From NCBI GenBank assembly GCA_001910725.1, contig MJGA01000010.1, forward strand, positions 558,001-622,000: a stretch of 64,000 nt of DNA, written 5' to 3'. How positions within the stretch are numbered: position 1 is the first letter of the stretch; each line of letters begins with the position of its first letter. The stretch comes from Phanerodontia chrysosporium. Taxonomy: Eukaryota; Basidiomycota; Agaricomycetes; Polyporales; Phanerochaetaceae. A program made the position numbers and the translations under genes. Positions 12,601-24,368 of this stretch are shown one piece after another. The notes below the pieces were generated by a model, which saw only the letters and a program-made list of their open reading frames with translations, was not told where the DNA came from and did not search any database.

Positions 12601-15600
12601 CCCTCCATAGCTCTACAACACTCCAGAGGGCAGAAACCCTCTCGATGGTCTGTGTGGTTGCTTTCCTGGCCATGATGGAGACGGTGGGTTCGCGCCAGAA
12701 GCTCCCCAACAACACATCGGTATCGAGCCGCAGAGTCAAGCCAGTTCCTTTTGCCTTCGCGTTGCGAAGATGTCGAAGGCATTCCGCAGGTCGGTTTGCA
12801 CGAAGCTGAAATTCCGCTGCCTGAGTGTCGAGTGCGAGATGAGCGACGAGCCTCCCTTTCACTTGACGAAGGCCGTGCTCGTCGACAAAAGCTAGCGCGT
12901 CCTCTTCCGATGAACACATCTTGAGCGCATTCCTACGCCACGGTCAATGGTGTGAACGAGTGGAGGATGTTAGATATTCGCTTACTCCGAGCGTGCTTGC
13001 TGGAAGTAGTAAAGCTTTGCGATATACATTACTTGCGCTTTTAGGGTTGGGTCCACGCTGTGCGATCGAATGACGTCTATGGCCTCGTCGAACATCGCCT
13101 CAGAGCGGAAGAGACGAACGCCGCGATTGTAATCCTGCCCCATGACGTACGTCAAGGCAGCTCTAGGTATGTCGGGAATACGGGCTAAGCATCCTGCGCC
13201 TTCCACGTAATACTGATTCTGGCGGGCTGGCAAGGGTTCCTCGGCAGCTACGAGTAGGAACGCATCAGCGGCCTCTGCTAGAGCCTTAGGGCGAAGCGCA
13301 CTAGACATCAGGTCGACCTGGTCACGAAGGTAGAATGCGTTCGCCATCGCTGCCTCATGGTGGAGTCCCGCCATGCGCCACGCCTGCGCCGCAAGCTTGT
13401 ATCGCGCTTCTCTGAAGAAATCATGGCCCTTCTTTGCCCATTCTTCCTGGCTTGAAGCGGCGGCAAACTTTGAAAGGTCAAAGCCGTCTGACCCAGATCC
13501 AGTCTCAACCTCACCCTGGGCTGCCCATATATCCTATGCTTTACGTCAGGAATCCACACAGTGTAGACATAAAAACGTGCCCACCTGGATTATCTTCGCT
13601 TGAGCTGACTCATCCAGAATCAGAAGCCGGTTTTTCGCTCTCGTCGTTGCAACGTAAAGAAACTTGAGCTGGTCGGGTGTCACATTTGTGAGAGGTCAAA
13701 CAGCGATCGCTTCTCTACAGCACAGCGCTCACCTCTATCGCTAGACCCTTTGGCGGACCTTTCAAGCTGCGGCCCTGGATCCCGCCGTGTGCGATGGTTG
13801 TCCAGGCAGACCGATCGTAGCCAGAGTCTGCGAAGAAGTTCCATAGAAGGACCTGAACCATACTCATAATCAGACACGTTTCACCATGGAAAAGAAGTAG
13901 CAGAGTACATCATTGAACTCGAGGCCCTTGCTTTCATAAAGCGTTCTACAATGAGCCGATGAGGTGTTTGCAATGAGGAGTACAGCGGCACAATGTCACA
14001 ACTCACAGCAATAAAGTGGAATCCCCTAGATGGGGTCGAAGAGAGTCGCGAACTTCTTCATTCCGCACAAGAATGCCTATTTCTCCCGCGGTCACGCGAA
14101 TGTCATCGCTGAAGACCGAACGGCTTACACTGTTCAGCTCCGAATTCGAGCCTCTTACTGCGCGGCAAATATCAGCAGTGATTCAGAAAGAGTAAGAGAA
14201 ACACTCACTTAGACTCCGATAGCAACTGATTAAGCATTGTGTGACCGTCCTTGTCATCGATGTAGAAGTATGGGCGGGTACCGCACGTGAGATTAATCTC
14301 CTTCGGGATTTGGTCAATTGTGGACGGCCAGAAACAGGCTATGATCTCGAGAATGGTCTGCCCACAGGCAACAATTCCACCTCGTGATCGGAAGTTCTTG
14401 GTCAATTTGAAGAACTCGGGCTTGTGCCTAGCTCGGTAAGCGGCCAGATCGCTCTCCTATCGCAGTGAAGGTGTATAAGCTCAAGCCCAGCTACTCCGAG
14501 AAGCGTGGCTCACATCCTGCCGAAACAAGAACGCCCGGAGCGTGCTAAATGTGAACGAGTTTCCGGCAAATATAGTTTGTGCCGTATCACCCGCCCACAG
14601 CAGGCCATCCGAATTCTTACAGAGCATCTTGACGACTATATGGCATCGGTTGTATTGAACCAATGCCGGTGAAAGCCCAAGGGTTCGAATCAACTCACTC
14701 ATAGCATCAATAAGCAAGTTATCCTGCGCTTCGTCTATATATCTACAAGACGATCAGCAAGGCGACTGGGGAAGGGCACTCGCAACATACACGAAATCGA
14801 GACTCCGTAGAAACGGAGGCTTCTCCTCGCTGAAGGCATTGAGTATCTCGTGCGTCCTATGGGATTTGTAAGTCACCGCTTGCAGCCGACGAGATACAAT
14901 TTACCTATCCGCTATATCGACGTGCCGTAGCTGGCCTTGCCGCTTTCTATACCAAAGGAAGAGAAGATACACTTCCTCCCGGTGATCCTCAAAGGTGCCG
15001 TACCAGGATCCTAACTGCAGGTACTCTTCTCTATTCAAGAAGCACCGTCCGGATGCGAATGTCTCTTCCGACCCTTTGATGACGCCTGAAAGCCTTGAGT
15101 GCGCATGATGTGGGGCCAGTCGACGAGAACGCACCGATGATTTCACCATAAACCAAAAATGGATCTGGAAAAGTAGATGAGTGTTGTTGCACACCGCAAT
15201 CATGTTTTGTACTGACCGAAGTCCCTTTTCAGATATACGGGGCACATATCCCAATACTGCTTAAGAAAAATGTCATACGTTAGGAGGGTCTTGTCTGACC
15301 ACCGTGAATCTTGGCATGAGTTGCCTCCGTAAGTCTGAAGCCCAAGCGCAATCTCGAGCATTGTCGAGAGCTGTGCAATCCAAAAATATTAGTATGATCC
15401 GCAACATCAAGCGCCGTTGCTGACCTTGTCGTACGAAATGAAAAGCGGGAAATGTTTCGCTTCCAGGTCATTGAAGCTGTCCGGGATATCTGCACACCAC
15501 GATCCAGCAAGTCGACGATCTTCGCCTGGATCTTCCCCAAACGCTTCGCTCGACCGTGGACCGATCACATGAGTCTCGTGAAGTCGCGTGAACGATTCCT

Positions 15601-17660
15601 TGACCCGGTCCGCAAGGTTTTGCGACCGGGTCAAGAATAGTTGACGAGGCTTCAAGCCCACGTCCCCGCCGTATTGGTACCATGCCGACTCAATGTTAAT
15701 CATCCTGAATAACATTATCGTGGTTTTCCTATGACAATTAGCGAGGACCGTCATGAAGCAGCAGGAACCTACCCGGTGCCGCTGCGTCCGAGGACATAGC
15801 ATGAACCGTCATGTTCGACAACCTCTTCTTCTTGAGAACTACTCAGGTATCAGTAGGCATGTTCTAGGCTGGCTGGCAAGGACATACGAGAGCTGAAACA
15901 TAGCCTGCACGTCCTTGTCATCCTGAATTCCTTTATGTCCATCAGATGAGCAGATCGGTTAGTCTCTTCAATCCGTCGTAAGGTAAACACACGTTTTATG
16001 AGATTCTATAGGTGAGCGAATCAGCTTATGGCCGCGTCAAGTAAGTCAGGACTTGAATGCATGCCTTCGACAGTTCGACAAAACGATCCAGGCTATTGAA
16101 CGTCAATGAGATCCATGGTGTCTCGCACAGAAGAATCCAAGGCACAATGCGCCGACATACACGACGAGAAACCGGACCTAGGCCATATCAGGTTTTGGCA
16201 TCGCAACAACAAACCGCGTAGAACTTTACCTGATCGGCGAGCTCCGGGTCAATTATCTGATCATTTGGCAATCGCGAACTGTCGGCCTCGCTGCTGTCCA
16301 CTGAACTTGAATATCGTCACGCTAGGGAGCCCGGCATTAAGCTTACCCGTGTCCTAGGATTGCGAGTTCCCTGGCGGCCGCATACCAGAAGTTGCCGTTT
16401 TCCAGAGCATCCGCCGCATATACTCCAAAAATCTGTACCTCTGGCGATATATGCATCAGTATACACGTCGTTCAGACACGTGGAGTACAAGCATACCGTC
16501 TGCGCCCGAACGGTGATACTGAAAGCATGAGTCAGAAGCCAGTCGTCGCCGAAGTAGAGAGCGTATACTCACAACCAAAGAACAATGCTTGTTGAGAAAG
16601 GCACTATAGATAGCGTGTCCTTCGTCGGACTTTGCGAGCACCATGCCGTTCTGGCCTTCCATCTGGCCTTGCGCGAGCTCGCTGGACGTCATACATCAGC
16701 GGAGGCATCCGCAGCAACAGCACAAGGATAGACTCACGTCACGGTGGCCTGGATCTTCGCGAACAGGCGCGGCCGCTTACGGCTCGTCCGCATGTTATCG
16801 ACAAAGCGCGTGGAGACGGTGACTTTGACGTGACCCAGCCTGTCGATGGTGTCGAGCGTCACGGCTGCCTTCTTCCTCGGCACAGAGGGCTCGTACAGGG
16901 TGAGGTCGTCCTGCACCTCGTCTTGGACGGTCTCTTCATCAGGTCCGCCAGGATAGCATGCGGCGTAGTACTTCGTGATAGCCTCTGACAGCCTGCCGTC
17001 GCGCAGAATGTTCAGGTAGCTCTGTACGCTCGGGAAATCAGAGTAGAATGTGGTCGTGCAATGCGAGGACCAACCTTGAGCGCCAGCATGAGTTCGCGTA
17101 TGAGCTTGCCCGCGAGTTTCTTGGCTTCGCGACCTGTTGTTGGAACAGGATGTCCGCATTCGACAAATGTCTTGGACGAGAGTGAAGATATGGGATCCAA
17201 TGGTCCTAGTTCGGTGTATGGCTCGAGGGCCCTGAGAGCGTCAATCTTTTGGGCGACTGAGACCGAGTGGGATTGAACCGTGTTGCGCAGATCCTCGAAC
17301 GGAACGGGTACGTGGTGGGGGAGAACAGAGTGGAATCGAAGGAGAAGTTTGCAGGATACAGAGTTCAGAAACTCAGGAGCAGAGTCTTCGGGACATTGGT
17401 CCCTGAGATAAGACCAAAACGAAGGGAAGGTGTACACGGGTATTTCTAGCAAAACGGTTGTAACTAAGTCTTGAGCTGTTGCATTGAGGATTGGGGGGCT
17501 CACTAGACACCAGCCGCTCTACGAGGGCATCTCTTTGTAGCAACGCCTCGAAGGTCCTGCTCAGCCTGGGGCTTCGTTTGGAGAGCTGGTCGTCGAGGAA
17601 CCGCAAAGCGATGTCGAAGCCGTCCCGGGTACGCAGCGCGCGGGGCAGTAAACACTCCAT
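9657..17660 (-). CDS. Large SF1 (UvrD/Rep-like) helicase of the TRANK1-like type with TPR-like C-terminal part
   Basis: A chain of minus-strand exons runs from the ATG at 17660 to the stop at 9657. Helicase motifs appear in order: Walker A GRSGTG|KTTIMLF split by an intron at about 15735-15771; motif II YIDEAQDN (about 14735); motif III LLWAGDTAQTI (about 14580); motif IV NFRS (about 14395); and ESKGLEFNDV followed by LLWNFF (about 13930-13840). About 1,500 further codons are helical with repeat-like spacing (for example 12982-13374). The last long exon (9883-10758) holds three diverged copies of a GPP-x-KKK motif. Such giant proteins are common in Agaricomycetes, and their role is unknown; RNA or DNA unwinding is inferred only from the motifs. 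Individual introns (50-70 nt) were seen at several joins but not all were traced. Confidence 0.78.
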
Positions 17661-18086
17661 GGCTCAATGTACTCGCTGGAGAGGTGATGGTCGATTTTGG
17701 GTGCGGGCAATGAGCACAGTGGTCAAAAGGGTTTGAACCTAAATATTTCGAACTGGCCAATCTTCGGACCTCGTGGCAGCTCGTGGTTGCTCGGCAACGC
17801 TCAGCATTGAGTGTGTAAGCATCGGGAACTCGAGTGGGCTTTCAAAGTAAGCGTGGGACAGGGAGCGCTTCAGAACGGGAAGAGACCTGCCTACCCACAG
17901 GGAACACCGCAAACCCAGAGGATGTATATATTGCACGCAGTTCCAAACGGACTGACGCGCTCGCCGCCCCCGTTCTCGTCAGAGATAGAGGACGGCGGGC
18001 ACAGCAGAACATACAGACCGCAGCTAGTAATGTAGTAGACCAGACAAGCAAGGTTCAGTCCAAGCGTCGGAACGCTTCACACACAA
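17661..18086. other. Intergenic between the helicase and hydratase genes
   Basis: Both neighbours are on the minus strand, so this is the helicase promoter side and the hydratase 3' side. The short plus-strand frames here show no motif. Confidence 0.4.
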
Positions 18087-19244
18087 TCACAGTCGAGCCT
18101 TGGCTTCGGCGTCGTCCTGAGCAACAGTCTTGACCGCGAATTCGCTGCTTCGCCGAAACGCCTTCACGGCATCGTCATAGATGTCGCTCTGCGCACCAAC
18201 TGATCAGCATTTCCGCGTACCTCGGTGATCCCTGCGCAGCGCTCACCCGGATGAGGCCCCACGCGCCCGCCTGGGCATGCACACCCACAGTCAGGCCAAC
18301 TTCCTGCGCCTTCGCCAGCACGGCCTCCGTGTCGCCGCGCACGAGATGGTCGACGAAGCCGCGCTCTAAGGCCTCCTGCGGCGTGAATCGGTGGCCCTCG
18401 AGCGTGATCTGGCGGACCGTCTGTGCGTCTGTGACCTTCGCCTTCACGAGGCAGCCGAACTGATATGACAGCGCTGCGCCAAAGTGCACCTGTAGATCGC
18501 GCGGCGTCAGCGAGTCGCGCTTCACCTTGAGGAACGCATGGAATTGCTAACTTCGTTCATGCAGATCCACGCGTTGCGCGCGCTGCCGTCGGTCATGACC
18601 CGATAGTCGCAGGACAGCGCTAGCGCGGCGGCCCCGGCAAAGGCGTGCCCGTTGAGCGCGGCGATCGTCGAGACTGGTGCAGGGTGTGGGGTCAGAACGA
18701 GCTCCGACGCGCAACGCTGGAGATGTAAAACCCACTGGGGAAGGTCAGTAGACGATGAATCAACGGGTCGAAAAGCTCTAAAGCTCGCGTCAGCCGGTGG
18801 TACGCCCGTCTGGCCGGCTGCACGTACTGCTGAAGAACAGAGGGTCCTTGATCGCACTCTCAAAGTCCAACCCTGAAAACGGTTTCAGTCATGCCACGGC
18901 CTGAGAAAGCATGAAGCTACCATTGCTGAAGAACTTGTTCTGCTTCCTGTTGCCTACGATGACTAGGGCGCCGCGTCCGCCTTCGCTGTGCTTCGTGTGT
19001 CGCGCTTCACGCCACTGTTCCCTCCAGCTTCGCTCAACCGCGTCCAGGGCCGGCAGCAACGCCTTTCCAATCACATCATGCGTCAGCCTGCTGTCGTCGC
19101 CGTTGTGCAGCTCTATGACCCAGAGCGGCTTTGCAGCTGTAGCATTGCGTCAGCTTGCGGGGCGAAAATGTGAAGACGTGGGCACGCACGTTGGGTCACC
19201 GTCACCAGGGGCGTTTCACGAGGCAATCCAAGAGGAAACACCAT
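18087..19244 (-). CDS. Peroxisomal enoyl-CoA hydratase/isomerase (crotonase fold)
   Basis: Seven exons join in perfect phase on the minus strand: 19190-19244, 18921-19136, 18828-18872, 18736-18777, 18552-18673, 18247-18489 and 18087-18188. Together they make 825 bases, or 274 residues. The protein has PLWVIELHNGDDSRLT, the CoA-site strand ALVIVGNRKQNKFFSNGLD, and the oxyanion-hole segment ALNGHAFAGAAALALSCDYR, all typical of crotonase-fold enzymes. It ends in ARL, a type 1 peroxisomal targeting signal variant, so peroxisomal beta-oxidation is the likely setting. It could be a hydratase or a delta3-delta2-enoyl isomerase; the glutamate pattern was not decisive. All six introns are 48-62 nt GT-AG. 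The ATG was chosen because it is the only one giving an in-frame join to PLWVIELHNG. Confidence 0.88.
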
Positions 19245-20429
19245 TTTCTACGCCAATCTCGAGCGGGCAAGGACAGACTGCCGAGTCTCCGATGCAGCCT
19301 CCATCCTTTTGTACCGCGGCCGAGGGCGTTCAGGACCCTGTATTCGCCAGCACGGCCGGCTCAGCCGAGGGATCTGCTGACCATGCTTCAGCGACGAGAA
19401 ATGAGACACCCGGCGACCGGGCCTCAAACGCTTTCTATACCGTCGTGGGCGGCACGGAGAACGGAGGGAGGTGACAGGACATCCTCGTGACAGAGCACAG
19501 TCACTCAGTGACTGGTGGGTGACCCGCGCGTGCCTCGCGTCACAGCCGCTGCCCGGCTTTCTTGCGCACGCGTCGACGACGCGGCACGCGACGTTCTCCT
19601 CGCCCCTTAACGCATCCATCGGATCATATCTCGCGCTGCCACATGTGACGCGAGCGGTGAGTCGGCCGCGCCGCTCGTAACGCGCACCGAATCGCGAGGC
19701 TGCGTGCGGCGTACTACGAGTGGTTCTAGTCGTTGGGGAATGTAGGTACGGGACGGTGCCGTAGATGGGGCGGCGGGAAAGGATGCTTGGGAGCGAGGGT
19801 GTCTGGCACGCGGCGGCAGTCTTGCAAACATAACTCTGCCACTCTTGTTGCGCATTCTGCGACATTTGAGATCCGAGAAGTACGAGTGAGTCCCTGTTGC
19901 TGAGCCGGAATATAGACCGATAAAGAGAACAATCCTGTCGTCTAGGTATTACCATGGTCAAGTCCAGGCTCATCTCTATGTCCTCCTCATGCTCGGGAAG
20001 GGGATATGTATTGTGTGTACGTGAAGCGGTCAATATAGCTGTTGATTTTCGGGTGCGACGCGCGACATGCGCCCGCGCTGAGTCAGCGCGCGAGCGGTCG
20101 AACGGTGCTGCCGTCGACGAACCGTCCCCGTTATGTCATTGCTGACTAACGGCGGAATATCTTTCGCTTTTATTCGAATTTTCTAGTAGTACATACATGT
20201 ATATAAGGAGGGCCGGAGGGCCCGCAGCGTTGAGAATATAATCGTGTCGAGCCAGTTACCTGCGCCCGAACTCTAAATTCTAACAATAGCTCAGACGATG
20301 TGGAGGACAAGAGCTTATTCAATCACACAGTGGGGACAGGGTCCAGCATTATCAGTCTGCTGTCAAAGCATTTGATCAGGGCAAAGCTAGGCCATACCAG
20401 CACATCCATCGATACAATCCATTGAGGCT
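19245..20429. other. Intergenic, nothing recognised
   Basis: The hydratase promoter side. Several overlapping antisense frames occur (one of 261 codons, 19248-20033, minus), but they are low-complexity and carry no motif. A TATA-like TATATAAGG sits near 20200 with no supported gene after it. Confidence 0.4.
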
Positions 20430-21010
20430 AGTACGCCTGAATCCATGCAGTGTCGCAGACATCATGTCTCCCCCACTGTAAGCCGCCACATTCTTTACCG
20501 TCCTCAACCCACTTCGACGACCGAGTAGAAGCAAAACGTATCTCACCTTGTCATCGCACAGTGGCAACGGTATGCTACTGGCCCCAATCGTTATCTTTGC
20601 ACTCGAGCTCTCCATTCGAGTCGCATGACGAGGCACGCGTCTGTGCAGTCTACATCGTGACTTCTCCCGAAGCACCGTAGCGGAGGGTAGTCCTTTACTT
20701 CACAAGTCACGCTTACAATGTCCGCTTCGCCATGACGGGGTGCCCAGAGCACATGGCTCTCGCCGTGCGCCAGTGTCTGTGGGCCAACAGTCAGGCATAA
20801 TCGCGCCTGACAAATGCTACGTTTGCGCTTACTATGTTCATGGCGCAACCCGAACTGCCACGCGTACCGACTGCTCCACCCCAGTGTCCAGGGCAGCTCA
20901 CATGGGTCGATGCACGGAGGATGCATAAAAGCACAGTCACCGGCAGCTTGCAAGGCATCAGGTCTTTCCTGCTCTTTCTCGTCCTTCGACAGTCCACTGC
21001 CCTCTTCACC
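20430..21010 (+). repeat. Second copy of the aspartic protease upstream region
   Basis: This segment matches 7131-7816 in order: GCCTGAATCCATG, TGCCCAGAGCACATGG, GATGCATAAAAGCA and GCAAGGCATCAGGT, up to the ATG at 21011. It shows that the protease gene and its promoter were duplicated together. Confidence 0.6.
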
Positions 21011-21461
21011 ATGCTCTGCAAGGTCGCCGTGATTTTCGCGGCCCTCGCCCTCTTCGCCACTGCGAGCCCCATCGCCCAAACCCCGGGTTTCTGCATCGAG
21101 CTCGGTGAGCGCAACACACTCACTCGTGCAAACGGGACCTTCGACGACGAGAAGGCTATTCTGCACAACATCAAGATCCACAAGTACGCTCCCAGTTGAC
21201 TGGCACTGATGATTATGTGCTGACTGTGTCGATCTTACACTTTGTAGCAAATACCAGAGGAACCTCCGCAATTTGCTCGCGAACAAGGGCAGCCTGCCCG
21301 AGGGCTGGGAGATCGAGGAGTTCCGCACCGTCCCCACCGCTTCACAGAAGCGCGCCACCAGCTCGGAACCGCTGACCGACATCAACGATGGCCAGGAGTG
21401 GGCTGGCGATATCTCCATCGGCACGCCCGGCCAGACTTTCGACATGTATATATACCGGCTC
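21011..21461 (+). pseudogene. Truncated second aspartic protease gene, cut by an LTR element
   Basis: Exon 1 (21011-21183) encodes a signal peptide and propeptide close to those of the intact gene. Intron 1 (21184-21247) is at the same position. Exon 2 follows until about residue 125, ISIGTPGQTF, where the next expected motif would be the first catalytic DTGS. The sequence degrades in TATATATACCGGCTC and ends where an LTR starts at 21462. Neither catalytic aspartate is present and I found no remainder of the gene elsewhere in the window. The upstream part is still open, so loss seems to follow the insertion. Confidence 0.85.
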
Positions 21462-21950
21462 TGTAGCACCAGAATAAACCAGTTCAGAGTACATTCTTCA
21501 CATACGGAGTGTATTGAGTGTGGAGCGCAGGAAACAACACTGCCAAAACCCCGGCGCCGCGGGCTGTGCAGCGAGGCTGTGCAAGGGCTATGTCATGGGG
21601 CTGTGTCAGCTGCCAATGTCCGAGGCTACGTCGGGCCGAGGCTGTGCCATCAGGCTGATCAGCTCAGCGTGTCTCGGCGAGGGGAGTCATCAGGGATGAC
21701 AGTGCCTCCTCGGCGATCTGGGAAACTGGTTGCAGGGCAGACCGGTGATTCGGGCAGTGTCTGAGCATGCAACGGGATGCGCTGGCGTCTAGGGGTGATG
21801 CGCCATCAGAGCGCTGGTGCTGAATGGCCAGGTGCTGAATGTGGGCAGCTAGGACTCCAGACGGCGCAAGGGCTGCTCACCCATTGGATTAATCGAGGAA
21901 AATAGTCAAAAATCGGCGAAAAATAGGGCTACGCCGTCACATCTGTGACA
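21462..21950 (-). repeat. 3' LTR of E0, short or divergent subfamily
   Basis: In element sense it begins TGTCACAGATGTGACGG at 21950 and ends GGTGCTACA at 21462. The U3 half matches family-A LTRs. The end differs: the R/U5 part with the 17-nt repeats is missing and replaced by about 95 unrelated bases. The length is 489 versus 692-696 in E1-E3. Confidence 0.65.
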
Positions 21951-22010
21951 TTACCCCCCTCCTAAAACCGAGCGTCCTCGCGAGGTTGTTTAGACGTGGC
22001 GCCCCTCCTC

Positions 22011-24368
22011 TCAGTTGAGATCGGCCTTAGCGCGATCTGAGGCTGAAAGGTGAGAAACGTTGACTTCAGTGACGAACGGGCGAAAAGAGGCGACGAGGGC
22101 TTCGAAGGCAGTGGCAGCGAGCTTGCGGGGCGCTTCCGGATTTTCGCGATGGAATTTGTTGACCAGGGCCTTGGCGTGCTTGAGGTTGTCTGCCTTTTCC
22201 CACGTGTCGCCAGCTTGGCCGTAGCCTTTCCAGCGGACCTTGTATTGCAGTTGGCGGCAGTATATGTGGCTGTCGAGGACCTTCTCGACAACGTATTCCT
22301 CTTCGCCGGCAACTTTGACAGGTTTGGGAGGCAGGGGCTTCTCGACGCCCTGATCGTGCCACGGGCTGAGGCAGTTGACATGAAAGACCAGGTGGATATT
22401 CAGCCAACTCGGGAGCTCGAGCCGATAGTCCAGATCACCGATCTTCTCCAGAACCTTAAACGGACCCAGCTGGCAGGGGCCGAGCTTGGGCGAAGGCTGA
22501 TCGATGCTGAGGTCCTTCGTGCTGAGCCAAACCTGATCGCCGACTTTGAAGGAATGGGCGCGTTTCTTCGTGGCCTCGTATTCCTCTTTCATTCAGGCTT
22601 TGGTTAGGCGCAGGGCAGCTTCGGCCTCTTTGCGAACATGAGCCATGCGGTCTAGGCGCTCATTGAGGGCGGGAACCTTGGTGTGTTTGCCGGCCGGGAT
22701 CGTGAAGTCCGGTGTGTAGCCGTAAACAATCTCGAAGGGCGTGCGCTCGGTAGCGCTGGACACGTGCGAATTCAGGGTGAACTCAGCCATCGGGAGCCAA
22801 TCGACCCAGTCATCTTGGCGCTGGGAGACGAAGAGACGCAGGAATTTCTCGACTTCCTGGTTCTTGCGCTCGACCTTGCCGTTGCCTTCTGGGTGATACG
22901 CCGTGGTGAGGCCGGTAGCGATGCCGAGGCACTTGTACAGCGCTCGCATGTACTGGGCTGCAAACTGGGGTCCACGATCAGAGAAGATCTTGCGTGGGAG
23001 GCCGTGGAGGCAAAAGATGTCCGTGTAGTGGACGTCGCCCATGCCGGCGGCAGTAATCATCGAGTCAACCGGCACGAGGTGGCACTGATCTGAATAGTGG
23101 TCTACATAGACCGCAATCGAGTTCTTCTTGGTCTTGGCGTCGCGTGGGAGCTGTGTGATGAGATCCACACTGACGTGTTCCCAGGGTCCTGAAGGAACAT
23201 CGTGGGGCTGTAGAGTGGCTTTTGGGTGCGGGGCAGACTTGTACCGTTGACATTGATCACAGCCGAGCATGTAGCAGCTAACGTTGGCAGAGATGCGTGG
23301 CCACCAATAGTACCGAGAGACCAGTTCGAGGGTGGTGTGCTTCCCAGGGTGTCCGGCAGTCAGCGCGTCGTGGCAAGACTTGATGACATCATTGCACAGC
23401 ATGGCACTGTTCAGGACATAAACTTTCCCATAGTAGTACAGAAGGCCGTTGTCTTCTTTCCATTCGAGAACGGCATTGCGCAACTTGTGGGGCCTCTTGG
23501 TCCAGAGAATCTGCAGAGCGTCTGCGACTTCCTTTTCCTTTTTGGAGCAGTCACGAATGCACTTCTCAAGAGGGGAGGAGTTCGCGAAAGCTGCCGTGGT
23601 GGCTATCTTAAACAGTTCCGGCTTCAGCACTATCTGCGAGCGGTTGTCCTCTTCGTCGGAGACATGCAGCGAGGAAGGCCGAGAGAGCGGATCAGCGAGG
23701 AGGTGCATTTTGCCGGGGCGGTGGATGATGCGGAAGTCATACTCAGCGAGGTAGGAGGCCCAGCGGGCTTGTCGCCGCGTGAGATTCTGCGCAGTCTTCC
23801 AGTACTGGAGATTCTGATGATCGGTCCAGATCTCAAAAGGCTCTGGGAGACCTTCGAGGAACTGGCGCCAGTCCTTGAGAGCTTCGATGATTGCAAGCAT
23901 CTCGCAGTCCCAGATCTTGTAATTCCGCTCGGCAGGACTCATGGTCTGAGAGCGATACGCAATTGGATGCCAGAGGACCATCTTCAGGGTTGCATTGAAC
24001 TATCACTCCACCGGTGGCGTAGCCAGAAGCATTAGTTTCGACGCGAGTTGCCCGATCAATACTTCACATGGCGAGCACCGGTTGAGTCATGAAAGCGCGC
24101 TTGAGCATCTCGAAGGCTTCTGCCTGTGCGAGACCCCAATTAGACGGAGTATCTTTCTTCGTCAGATCGTGCAGCGGGCAGCAGATCTTTGAGAAGTCCT
24201 TAATGAAATGGCAGTAGAAGTTGGCAAATCTGACGAAGCCTCGTACGTCTTTGAGGTTCTTCAGGGTCGGCCACTTGGCTATAGCCTTAACCTTGCCAAG
24301 GTCCATGCCGACTTGTCCTTCACTGATGAGGAGTCCAAGGTATTCGATCTCTGAGCACTTGAACTCAC
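22011..24368 (-). pseudogene. E0 pol remnant: end of RT, RNase H, integrase, chromodomain
   Basis: Reading on the minus strand, it aligns to E1 pol from the ISEGQVGMDLGKVK region to the chromodomain. It retains the RNase H region, the H2C2 finger, FSDRGPQFAAQ and the chromodomain. It is broken by a frameshift near 23980 (after a GGTCCTCTGG indel) and by a stop at 22593 where E1 has arginine (CGA to TGA, a CpG change). It cannot be active. Confidence 0.85.

Larger units (their letters stand above)
21462..24368 (-). mobile_element. E0: 3' half of an old family-A Ty3/gypsy element
   Basis: On the minus strand this is a pol remnant (late RT to chromodomain) followed by a 3' LTR that sits in the protease pseudogene. 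It is cut at 24368 by the start of E2. The rest of the element (5' LTR, ORF0, gag, most of RT) is not found to the right of the nested block. Compared with E1, differences are dominated by C-to-T and G-to-A changes, many at CpG. Confidence 0.8.

Noticed and set aside
20195..20230. TATA-like promoter at about 20.2 kb
   Set aside because: No coding frame with motifs follows; the recognised protease copy has its own promoter at about 20.93 kb.
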